Source: CAYYVJ01 sp964475115 (lineage in GTDB: Bacteria > Bacillota > Clostridia > Lachnospirales > Lachnospiraceae). Taken from it: 5,755 nt of DNA. The stretch lies in the NCBI GenBank assembly GCA_964475115.1, contig CAYYVJ010000112.1:1-5755 (forward strand). The letters are read 5' to 3'. Below are positions 1-5,233 of the stretch, in pieces (the stretch's first letter is position 1; each line of letters starts with the position of its first letter). The position numbers were made by a program, and so were the translations under genes. A model generated the notes under the pieces. The model made no database searches and was not told where the DNA came from. It saw only the letters and a list, made by a program, of their open reading frames with translations.

Positions 1-52
1 TAACAATTCGGGAGCCCCTAATTATTTTTCAGATACAATTAACGGAAACTCA

Positions 53-81
53 AGGACAATTTATATAGAAAAGCATATTAT
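53..81 (+). promoter_or_regulatory. Candidate sigma-A-type promoter of the HTH regulator gene
   Basis: AGGACA at 53-58 (four of six matches to the -35 consensus) is separated by exactly 17 bp from TATTAT at 76-81 (five of six matches to the -10 consensus). Transcription would start near 88, giving a leader of about 50 nt before the ATG at 137. In such AT-rich sequence hexamers like these occur by chance, so the call rests mainly on spacing and position. Confidence 0.4.
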
Positions 82-105
82 TATGCATTAAAGTAACACT
101 TTAAT
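73..105. promoter_or_regulatory. Two short inverted repeats, possible operator
   Basis: GCATA (73-77) and TATGC (82-86) form 5-bp arms around a 4-nt spacer, overlapping the candidate -10 box. Immediately after, ATTAAAGT (87-94) and ACTTTAAT (98-105) form perfect 8-bp arms around AAC, at the expected transcription start. Dyads over a -10 box and start site, just before a helix-turn-helix gene, fit an autoregulatory operator. That role is inferred; AT-rich DNA readily produces such repeats. Confidence 0.35.
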
Positions 106-136
106 TACTATTTTTTTATACGAAAGAAGGGCTTTA

Positions 137-1699
137 ATGTCTAACATTAGTTTTGGCCAATGCCTAAAGTATTTATTATCTGCTCTAGATTTAAGTATGA
201 GTCGTTTATCGAAAGCTATCAATGTAGATAATTCTCTCGTGAATCGTTGGATAAACGAAAAGAGAATTCCAGCTTGTGATACAAGATACATTGAAAATAT
301 AGCTGAATTTTTAGAAAAAAACATCTATAATTCCTATCAAATCAATTCGATTAATGAATTGTATCTAAGCTACCATAACTCACAAGATACACTTAGTATG
401 GTAGATAAAATAAAAAAGATGTTATACGAAGCGCAAGGATACTCCTTAGAAAAAAACAAAAAAACAAAAAAAGAAAATGCATCCACACAAAATATTTATA
501 CTCCTGTTGAAATAAATACTAATTTTGTATTCGAAGGTTCGGAATCTCCTGTAACTGAAAGAATAGTGCAGGGTACTGAGAATATTTTATTAACTTCTTT
601 AGATTTTTTAGAATATACACTCAGTTATAATAATATAAAGGATAATGTATTATATATTACCTATAACAACTATGACATTAATGGTATCGCTAAAGATATT
701 GCAAAGAAAATATATGATTATTTATATAAGCTTATTGAAAAAGGATGGAAAGTTATCTTTATCATAAAACTAGATACAAACATTAATAGAATCATAAGTT
801 TAGTTGATTATTCACTCCCCCTATCAAAGACCGGAAAAGTGAATTTCTTTTACTATTATAAACATGACTTATTTACAACAGAGCGTGAAATATTTATTGC
901 TACAGATGTTGCTTCACTAACTTGCTTTCCTTCAAAGCCAAATTCATTAGTGGATTGGGCTTTTTATTTGAAAAATCCTATTTCAGTCGCTATATACTCA
1001 AATTATATTAAAGCAATTTTAAAAAGTCATACGAAGGAAATTGCCAATTATTATAACTCTACTATGCAAAACAAATATACAGAGTTTATAACGCAAGTCA
1101 TCGAGTACGACAATATGCAATACAGTTATAATTACGGTCTTAATATGGTCTTAATCCCTATGCATTTATATGAAAGATTTTTGAAAAGGCTTAGATTACC
1201 TGATGAAGCGATTCATATTACCTTACTTCACTTAGATAGGATGTATACAGGAACCATTAATAATCTAAAAAAGAATAAATATTACAACATCTCCTATGCT
1301 TCTCATATAAATGAAATGGTAGAGAATCATAAATCAACAGTCTTTACACACTTAGGAAATTATGTAGTTGATCTAGAATATGATGAAATAGTAGAATGCA
1401 TAAATTACATTGCAGATTTTATAAATAAATATGAGAATTATCAGCTAGCAGTTTTACATCATAATTTAGATGATTTTTCTGAATTATCTAAATGTATTTA
1501 TGTTATCAAAGAAAGAAAAGCTGTGCTCCTTAATTTGTTTGAGTCTTCTACAGAAAATAATTTTACTAAGCTTTCAATCACGGAACCAACTATTGTTAAA
1601 GCTTTTGAAGAACATTTTACTAGCCTTTGGGAAAAAATATCGCCCATTGATAAAGATAAGAATGAGATCACTAACTGGTTAACTAGTCGGCTAAAATGA
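137..1699 (+). CDS. Large helix-turn-helix (XRE-like) regulator with unassigned C-terminal region
   Basis: This is a 520-residue soluble protein. Residues about 16-62 look like a XRE/Cro-type helix-turn-helix: SRLSKAINV is the first helix, the turn follows, and NSLVNRWINEKR is the recognition helix, followed by the RxP and IAEFLE pattern common after such domains. A lysine/asparagine-rich stretch (about 104-118) looks like a linker. The remaining 400 residues have no transmembrane segment and no enzyme motif I can name. Two stretches, about 200-295 and 480-500 (ITEP...AFEEHFTSLW), faintly resemble the effector part of regulators with a degenerate phospholipase-D-like fold; this is a weak impression. 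The ATG follows AAGAAGGG at a spacing of about 7 nt, and no earlier in-frame start fits better. The gene is transcribed alone, toward the rubredoxin/mrp genes, and by eye is AT-richer than mrp, which may point to separate acquisition. Likely role: DNA-binding regulator or sensor; target unknown. Confidence 0.75.
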   Translation: MSNISFGQCLKYLLSALDLSMSRLSKAINVDNSLVNRWINEKRIPACDTRYIENIAEFLEKNIYNSYQINSINELYLSYHNSQDTLSMVDKIKKMLYEAQGYSLEKNKKTKKENASTQNIYTPVEINTNFVFEGSESPVTERIVQGTENILLTSLDFLEYTLSYNNIKDNVLYITYNNYDINGIAKDIAKKIYDYLYKLIEKGWKVIFIIKLDTNINRIISLVDYSLPLSKTGKVNFFYYYKHDLFTTEREIFIATDVASLTCFPSKPNSLVDWAFYLKNPISVAIYSNYIKAILKSHTKEIANYYNSTMQNKYTEFITQVIEYDNMQYSYNYGLNMVLIPMHLYERFLKRLRLPDEAIHITLLHLDRMYTGTINNLKKNKYYNISYASHINEMVENHKSTVFTHLGNYVVDLEYDEIVECINYIADFINKYENYQLAVLHHNLDDFSELSKCIYVIKERKAVLLNLFESSTENNFTKLSITEPTIVKAFEEHFTSLWEKISPIDKDKNEITNWLTSRLK

Positions 1700-1756
1700 A
1701 AACAGCCTTATCAAGCAGGAAATCTATATTCTGCTTGATAAGGCTTATACTGTTTT
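1699..1756. terminator. Bidirectional intrinsic terminator between convergent genes
   Basis: A perfect 14-bp inverted repeat, GCCTTATCAAGCAG at 1705-1718 and CTGCTTGATAAGGC at 1731-1744, encloses a 12-nt loop. Outside it, AAAACA (1699-1704) can pair with TGTTTT (1751-1756) across a short bulge. Read rightward the stem is followed by TTATACTGTTTTT; read leftward by TGTTTTCATTTT. It therefore has a T-rich tail in both directions and sits directly after the stop of the HTH gene. On the minus strand it overlaps the last codons and the stop of the rubredoxin-like gene. Confidence 0.85.
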
Positions 1757-1866
1757 TCGCAACCACAGAGAGGACACACCCAATCTTCAGGCAGTTCCTC
1801 CCATGTTGTACCTGGGGCAATTCCCGCTTCAGGAATTCCTTTTGCTAATGTTGAATGTTTACTCAC
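1711..1866 (-). CDS. Rubredoxin-like small protein with a single CxxC knuckle
   Basis: This 51-residue protein (GTG start, TGA stop) matches the second half of rubredoxin: a GIPEAGIAPGT stretch (10-20), the aromatic/acidic WEELPEDW (22-29) and the iron-binding CPLCG (31-35). Classical rubredoxins of about 52 residues also have a CxxCG knuckle near residue 6; here that region is replaced by SKHSTLAK, so only one Cys pair plus Cys36 remain. A standard mononuclear Fe(Cys)4 site would need two chains or a partner. The GTG overlaps the final base of the mrp TAG stop, and GGAGA lies about 5 nt upstream inside the mrp coding end, so translation is probably coupled. The last eleven codons lie in the terminator hairpin. 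Likely role: electron transfer or metal handling connected with Mrp (inferred). It could also be a decayed rubredoxin, but the ribosome binding site and intact second half argue for a working gene. Confidence 0.8.
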   Translation of the reverse strand: MSKHSTLAKGIPEAGIAPGTTWEELPEDWVCPLCGCEKQYKPYQAEYRFPA

Positions 1867-2711
1867 TATCTATTTTCTCCAAGTCTTTCCTCTAGTAATT
1901 CTGATGTACTATCAAGCCAATCTCCATCATAAAACTCGATCAAGCCCTTGTCACATGCAGCTGCAATTTTCGGATCAATCGGCAACTTAGCAAGAACCTT
2001 TAAATTATGTTTATCAGCAATTTCTTCAATGTGACTTTCACCAAATATCTGATAATCCTTATCATTATCAGGACATTTAAAGTAAGACATATTTTCTACT
2101 AAACCAATAATAGGGATATTCATCATTTCGGCCATTTTAACCGCTTTCGAAACAATCATTGATACTAGTTCTTGTGGCGAAGTCACAATAATAATCCCAT
2201 CAACAGGAAGAGATTGAAATACCGTAAGGGGAACATCACCAGTGCCCGGTGGCATATCAACAAACATGAAATCCACATCTTTCCATATAACATCCGTCCA
2301 AAACTGCTTTACTGTACCAGCGATAATTGGTCCTCTCCACACAACTGGATCCGTGTCATTTTCAAGAAGTAGGTTGATCGACATAAGATCAATGCCTGTC
2401 TTACTTTTGACAGGAAACAAGCCAATTTCACTGTTTCTAGCTTTTTCCTTAATACCAAAAGCTTTCGGAATAGAAGGACCGGTTATATCTGCATCTAAAA
2501 TGGCAGTCTGGTAGCCTTTTCTACTCATGGCAACAGCGAGCATGGAAGTGACAAGTGACTTCCCAACTCCACCTTTACCGCTGACAATACCGATCACTTT
2601 TTTTACACTGCTCATTTCATGTAATTTCTCTGAAAAATCAATTTTTTCTTCTTTTTTATCTGCGCAGACTTCTGAACAACTGCCACAGTTTTGATTACAA
2701 TTCTCACTCAT
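1866..2711 (-). CDS. mrp: Mrp/NBP35-family P-loop ATPase (iron-sulfur carrier)
   Basis: This 281-residue cytosolic protein belongs to the Mrp/NBP35 branch of the MinD/ParA-type deviant Walker ATPases, which bind and transfer Fe-S clusters. The N-terminus carries four cysteines (5, 9, 12, 16) in C-x3-C-x2-C-x3-C spacing. The deviant Walker A GKGGVGKS is at 45-52, the DADITGPS motif at 73-80, WRGP at 125-128 and the FVDMPPGTGD Walker B region at 150-159. The usual ENMSxxxCPxC motif is at 206-216 but reads CPDN, so the second Cys of the CxxC that normally bridges a cluster at the dimer interface is Asn216. Length is normal for the short bacterial form; there is no N-terminal DUF59/FeS-assembly domain. 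The ATG is preceded by AAGGAG at a spacing of 7 nt. The gene lies 158 bp after the antiporter and overlaps the rubredoxin-like gene by one base. Identification as Mrp-like is secure; the precise client is unknown. Confidence 0.93.
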   Translation of the reverse strand: MSENCNQNCGSCSEVCADKKEEKIDFSEKLHEMSSVKKVIGIVSGKGGVGKSLVTSMLAVAMSRKGYQTAILDADITGPSIPKAFGIKEKARNSEIGLFPVKSKTGIDLMSINLLLENDTDPVVWRGPIIAGTVKQFWTDVIWKDVDFMFVDMPPGTGDVPLTVFQSLPVDGIIIVTSPQELVSMIVSKAVKMAEMMNIPIIGLVENMSYFKCPDNDKDYQIFGESHIEEIADKHNLKVLAKLPIDPKIAAACDKGLIEFYDGDWLDSTSELLEERLGENR

Positions 2712-2869
2712 AGTTTAGCTCCTTTTTTAATATTATTTCACTGCCTGTTGATAGATAGTCCATTCGTTCTTTTTCATCTTTTATAAAAGGTCTACCACTC
2801 CCATCTTGCAACAGCCTTGACCACATCCATTTTCAAATCCATCACAAAGACGGTATTCTCCCCCTACTA
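2712..2869. other. Intergenic gap between antiporter and mrp
   Basis: This 158-bp gap holds the mrp ribosome binding site (minus-strand AAGGAG, 2724-2719) and a perfect 12-nt palindrome CTTTTATAAAAG at 2778-2789. No clear promoter or terminator is seen: the best minus-strand pair, TTGCAA and TATAAA, is 20 bp apart, too far for sigma-A. Without a visible terminator, read-through from the antiporter gene into mrp is possible. A startless Cys-rich reading frame crossing the left end of the antiporter gene is described in the findings. Confidence 0.5.
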
Positions 2870-4042
2870 TTATGCCGTAATCTCTCCAGCTTTTTTCAAT
2901 GCCAACTTTGTAACTAGAGGGCCAACTAATTCATAGATAACTGTTCCACATAAAACTATCGTTCTTATCTGTTGTCCATATTCAGGTACAACTGTCATAG
3001 ATACACTTGCAAGGCCTATTGCCACACCAGCTTGAGGGATCAGTGTATAACCTAAGTATTTTCTAACTTCAGGCTCTGACTTACTAATCCTTGCACCAAT
3101 AGCCGCTCCTGAGACTTTTCCAATAACACGAAAAACGATATAAAGTATCCCAATCACACCAACAGCTGGCAATATGGTAAGATTCAATTCAGCACCTGAT
3201 ATAAAAAAGAAAAGCATAAATATAGGTGGCGTAAATCTATCTATCAATTCGAATACAGTATTACTTTCCTTAGCTAGATTAACATATACTGCACTCATTG
3301 CCATACATGCTAACAAGGAAGAATACCCCAGCATATTACACACACTTATACATAGCAGTATCATTGCAATTGATATAGATAATCTATTTCCTCTACCTGT
3401 AAACCATTTTGTAGCAAATGCTATGACTACCCCAAGTATCGCACCAAATATTAATGCTCCTACTATCTCTATAACTGGTTCTAGTAATGTGCTAGCAATT
3501 GAAGTTGTGCCTGTTGATGTAATCGCTTTTGATATCGCTACCGATATTCCAAACAATATTAATGCCGCTGCATCATCAATTGCAACAACAGGAAGTAAGG
3601 TATTCGTCACAGGCCCTTTTGCCTTATATTGCCTAACAACCATCAACGTTGCTGCTGGTGCTGTAGCTGCTGCAATTGCACCTAATACAAGAACAAATGA
3701 CACTTCATATCCCGCAATAATAAGCACTAAATCTACTAGTAAAACAGCTCCAAGAGCTTCTGTAAAAGCTATAATTAAAGGTGCCTTTCCAACTTTCTTT
3801 AAATATGACAATTTAAATTCTGCACCAATTGAAAATGCGATAAATCCTAACGCAACCTCTGGAATAATAGAAAGCTTCTCTATTATATCTATAGAAAGTA
3901 GATTCAAGCAATAAGGCCCTGCCAATAATCCTATTAGTAAATAACCTGTCACATTAGGCATCTTCATCATTTTCATTACTTTTCCTGATAACAAACCTAA
4001 CAACAAGGAAATAGATAAATTAAACAATATATCTGATTCCAT
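2870..4042 (-). CDS. Cation:proton antiporter (CPA superfamily, Na+/H+ exchanger fold), no RCK domain
   Basis: This 390-residue integral membrane protein is almost entirely hydrophobic segments, about 11-13 helices, as in the Na+/H+ exchanger domain of CPA1/CPA2 transporters. Family landmarks are the GYLLIGLLAGP stretch at 33-43, the unwound-helix motif ATAPAAT at 126-132, an Asp pair Asp156-Asp157 in the position of the ion-binding acidic residues, and Arg305/Lys309 in the helix that carries the conserved basic residue. The DD pair resembles electrogenic exchangers (NapA/NhaA-like) more than the QD of KefB/KefC, but the transported ion cannot be read from sequence. It ends right after the last membrane segment (KKAGEITA), so it lacks the C-terminal RCK/KTN nucleotide-binding domain of Kef-type proteins. 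The ATG overlaps the stop of the P-II-like gene (TAATG), with GGTGA upstream, indicating coupled translation. Role: exchange of Na+ or K+ for H+ across the cytoplasmic membrane. Confidence 0.88.
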   Translation of the reverse strand: MESDILFNLSISLLLGLLSGKVMKMMKMPNVTGYLLIGLLAGPYCLNLLSIDIIEKLSIIPEVALGFIAFSIGAEFKLSYLKKVGKAPLIIAFTEALGAVLLVDLVLIIAGYEVSFVLVLGAIAAATAPAATLMVVRQYKAKGPVTNTLLPVVAIDDAAALILFGISVAISKAITSTGTTSIASTLLEPVIEIVGALIFGAILGVVIAFATKWFTGRGNRLSISIAMILLCISVCNMLGYSSLLACMAMSAVYVNLAKESNTVFELIDRFTPPIFMLFFFISGAELNLTILPAVGVIGILYIVFRVIGKVSGAAIGARISKSEPEVRKYLGYTLIPQAGVAIGLASVSMTVVPEYGQQIRTIVLCGTVIYELVGPLVTKLALKKAGEITA

Positions 4043-4380
4043 TAATTTTCACCAAACCCTTCTACATATGTAATCGGTACGGCAAACATTATTCCGGTGT
4101 TAGCCGCATTCAAATCAACTGTTTTTTTAATCGTACTTCTTGCCACAATTGCTCGTTTATCATCTAACACAAATATCATGACTTTACTTTTATCAAATCC
4201 ATCTTCCCCAACTAAATGTCTAAGCATACCAAACATAGGTGTATCATTCAGATCACATAATGACTTAGCCATTCCCGTTCCATCTAGTATTGTTCCTCCC
4301 TTAATTCCTGCTTCTGCCAGTTGATGCAGAATCTTGTCGATTAACTCAACTTGTTTAAGTATTAATATTAATGCCTGCAT
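4042..4380 (-). CDS. P-II-like (GlnB/CutA-fold) signalling protein, probable antiporter regulator
   Basis: This 112-residue soluble protein has the size and order of a P-II-like ferredoxin-fold subunit. It begins with a beta strand (QALILILK), then a helix (ELIDKILHQLAEAG), a GIKGGTILDGTGM strand entering a T-loop-like region (about 36-57), a second half KVMIFVLDDKRAIVARSTIKK, and the closing strand NTGIMFAVPITYVEGF (94-109), which corresponds to the GDGKIFVxxVxRVxRI end of GlnB. The classic uridylylation Tyr51 context and the TGxxGDGKIF signature are absent, so it is not a canonical GlnB/GlnK. It is nearer to P-II-like proteins found beside transporters, such as the bicarbonate-linked SbtB and CPII groups. 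The ATG follows AGAGGA at 7 nt. Its stop overlaps the antiporter start by one base, so a trimeric ligand-sensing regulator of that antiporter is the best inference. Ligand unknown. Confidence 0.75.
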   Translation of the reverse strand: MQALILILKQVELIDKILHQLAEAGIKGGTILDGTGMAKSLCDLNDTPMFGMLRHLVGEDGFDKSKVMIFVLDDKRAIVARSTIKKTVDLNAANTGIMFAVPITYVEGFGEN

Positions 4381-4387
4381 TTTTCCA

Positions 4388-4394
4388 TCCTCTC
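4388..4394 (-). promoter_or_regulatory. Ribosome binding site of the P-II-like gene
   Basis: Minus-strand GAGAGGA lies 7 nt before the ATG at 4380. A nearer ATG triplet, in GGATGGAAA, is out of frame with the protein, so this site supports the 4380 start. Confidence 0.65.
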
Positions 4395-4425
4395 TTAGTC
4401 CTATACATTTAGATTACTTAATAAA

Positions 4426-4459
4426 ACACACATAGAGCAGCGGGCTGCTTTATGTGTGT
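4426..4459. promoter_or_regulatory. Leader hairpin upstream of the P-II-like gene (possible attenuator or terminator)
   Basis: ACACACATA (4426-4434) pairs with TATGTGTGT (4451-4459), and AGCAG (4436-4440) with CTGCT (4445-4449), around a 4-nt loop. The minus-strand transcript has one A-C mismatch between the two stems; a plus-strand transcript would have a G-U pair there. Read leftward the hairpin is followed by TTTTATT, a weak U tract. It lies between the promoter at 4480-4508 and the P-II-like start, so transcripts from that promoter must pass through it. It may also end read-through from the ABC genes. Confidence 0.6.
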
Positions 4460-4479
4460 CTTTGTATTCTATCTTTAAT

Positions 4480-4508
4480 ATATTATACCTGTGAAAATGG
4501 TTTGTCAA
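4480..4508 (-). promoter_or_regulatory. Strong sigma-A-type promoter for the P-II-like/antiporter genes
   Basis: On the minus strand a perfect TTGACA -35 box (4508-4503) is followed by TATAATAT. TATAAT (4487-4482) is at 15-bp spacing, and the overlapping TAATAT (4485-4480) is at the ideal 17 bp. Transcription would begin around 4473-4475, leaving a leader of nearly 100 nt that contains the hairpin at 4426-4459. The promoter starts 44 bp after the ABC ATPase stop. Confidence 0.8.
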
Positions 4509-4551
4509 GAACTTGCAAAAGTACAATAACAGTTACTTTTAAGAGCTTTAT

Positions 4552-5232
4552 TTACAGATCGCTTCTTTGGCTTAATACGCCATCAACAATCACATACACC
4601 TTATCGCAAAACTCTAGCATTCTTTCATCATGAGTAACCATGATGGTTGCCTTCTTTTGTTCTTTGGTTTCTTTTGCTAATAACTTAACGACCTCATATG
4701 CTCGATTGGTATCTAAGCTTGCTGTTGGTTCGTCCGCAAATATTACGGAAGGTTGATGATATAATGCTTTGGCAATCGCCGAACGTTGTCTTTCTCCACC
4801 CGATAATTCATTAGGGTATTTATCTTTTAGTTTTTCCACATCGAGTTTTAAAAATAGTTCATTCATCCAAGGCTGATTCACTTTGGATTTAGTAATTTTA
4901 TTATATAAAATCATTTGCTCTTTAATCGTTAGAAAAGGAATCAAATTCGAAGCTTGCAAGATAAAACCAATATTTTCTAAACGAATTTTTGATTTTTCTT
5001 TAATATCTAACTCGCTAAAAGGCTTTCCATTTAGCAACACTTTTCCTGTTGTTGGTTTTTGTAATCCACCTAAAATAGTCAAAAATGTGGATTTACCAGA
5101 ACCAGATGGTCCTACAATCCCAATTAGTTCCCCTTCATAAGCAGTAAAATTCGTTTCCTTAAGAGCATTAATAATATTATCGCCTTGTAAAAAGTCTTTT
5201 GTAACACCAGTCATTTCTATTAATTGTTTCAT
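4552..5232 (-). CDS. ABC transporter ATP-binding protein (LolD/MacB/HrtA-type)
   Basis: This 226-residue cytosolic ATPase energises the FtsX-type permease encoded just upstream. Every ABC motif is present: Walker A GPSGSGKST (41-49), Q-loop Gln93 in GFILQAS, signature LSGGERQR (143-150), Walker B VIFADEP (163-169), D-loop SLD (172-174) and switch His201 in VTHDE. The LTILGGL stretch after Walker A and the IRLENIGFILQ...LIPFLT pattern are typical of the lipoprotein-release/macrolide/heme-efflux subfamily, and resemble HrtA of heme exporters. The residue after the signature is Ser151, where Val is usual. The ATG is one base after the permease stop, and the AGGAGG site lies within the last permease codons, so the two genes are translationally coupled. 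Substrate could be heme, a peptide, a lipid or a drug; the sequence does not decide, so no symbol is given. Confidence 0.92.
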   Translation of the reverse strand: MKQLIEMTGVTKDFLQGDNIINALKETNFTAYEGELIGIVGPSGSGKSTFLTILGGLQKPTTGKVLLNGKPFSELDIKEKSKIRLENIGFILQASNLIPFLTIKEQMILYNKITKSKVNQPWMNELFLKLDVEKLKDKYPNELSGGERQRSAIAKALYHQPSVIFADEPTASLDTNRAYEVVKLLAKETKEQKKATIMVTHDERMLEFCDKVYVIVDGVLSQRSDL

Positions 5233-5233
5233 A

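Noticed and set aside
88..324. Minus-strand open frame over the HTH gene start
   Set aside because: It overlaps the helix-turn-helix coding region on the opposite strand and the candidate promoter; no ribosome binding site and no recognisable domain.
1470..1682. Plus-strand frame inside the HTH gene
   Set aside because: It is fully contained in another frame of a longer gene; its leucine-rich translation is a shift artefact of AT-rich codons.
2242..2514. Plus-strand open frame opposite mrp
   Set aside because: It is antisense to the conserved Walker-motif coding region; the translation shows no family resemblance.
2732..2776. 14-codon minus-strand frame just before mrp, beginning ATGAAAAAGAAC
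   Set aside because: No ribosome binding site precedes its ATG and nothing about the peptide is recognisable.
2778..2789. Perfect palindrome CTTTTATAAAAG considered as a -10 box or operator for mrp
   Set aside because: The only partner -35-like hexamer is 20 bp away, and 12-nt AT palindromes are common by chance in this composition.
2793..2843. 16-codon minus-strand frame beginning GTGATG downstream of an AGGGGGAG sequence
   Set aside because: It is very short, the spacing from the Shine-Dalgarno-like sequence (12-15 nt) is too long, and it overlaps the Cys-rich frame; no support as a peptide gene.
3174..3914. Long plus-strand open frame (246 codons) opposite the antiporter gene
   Set aside because: It lies entirely antisense to a well-supported membrane protein gene, has no ribosome binding site of note, and its Ala/Thr/Ile/Ser-rich translation is what the complement of hydrophobic codons produces.
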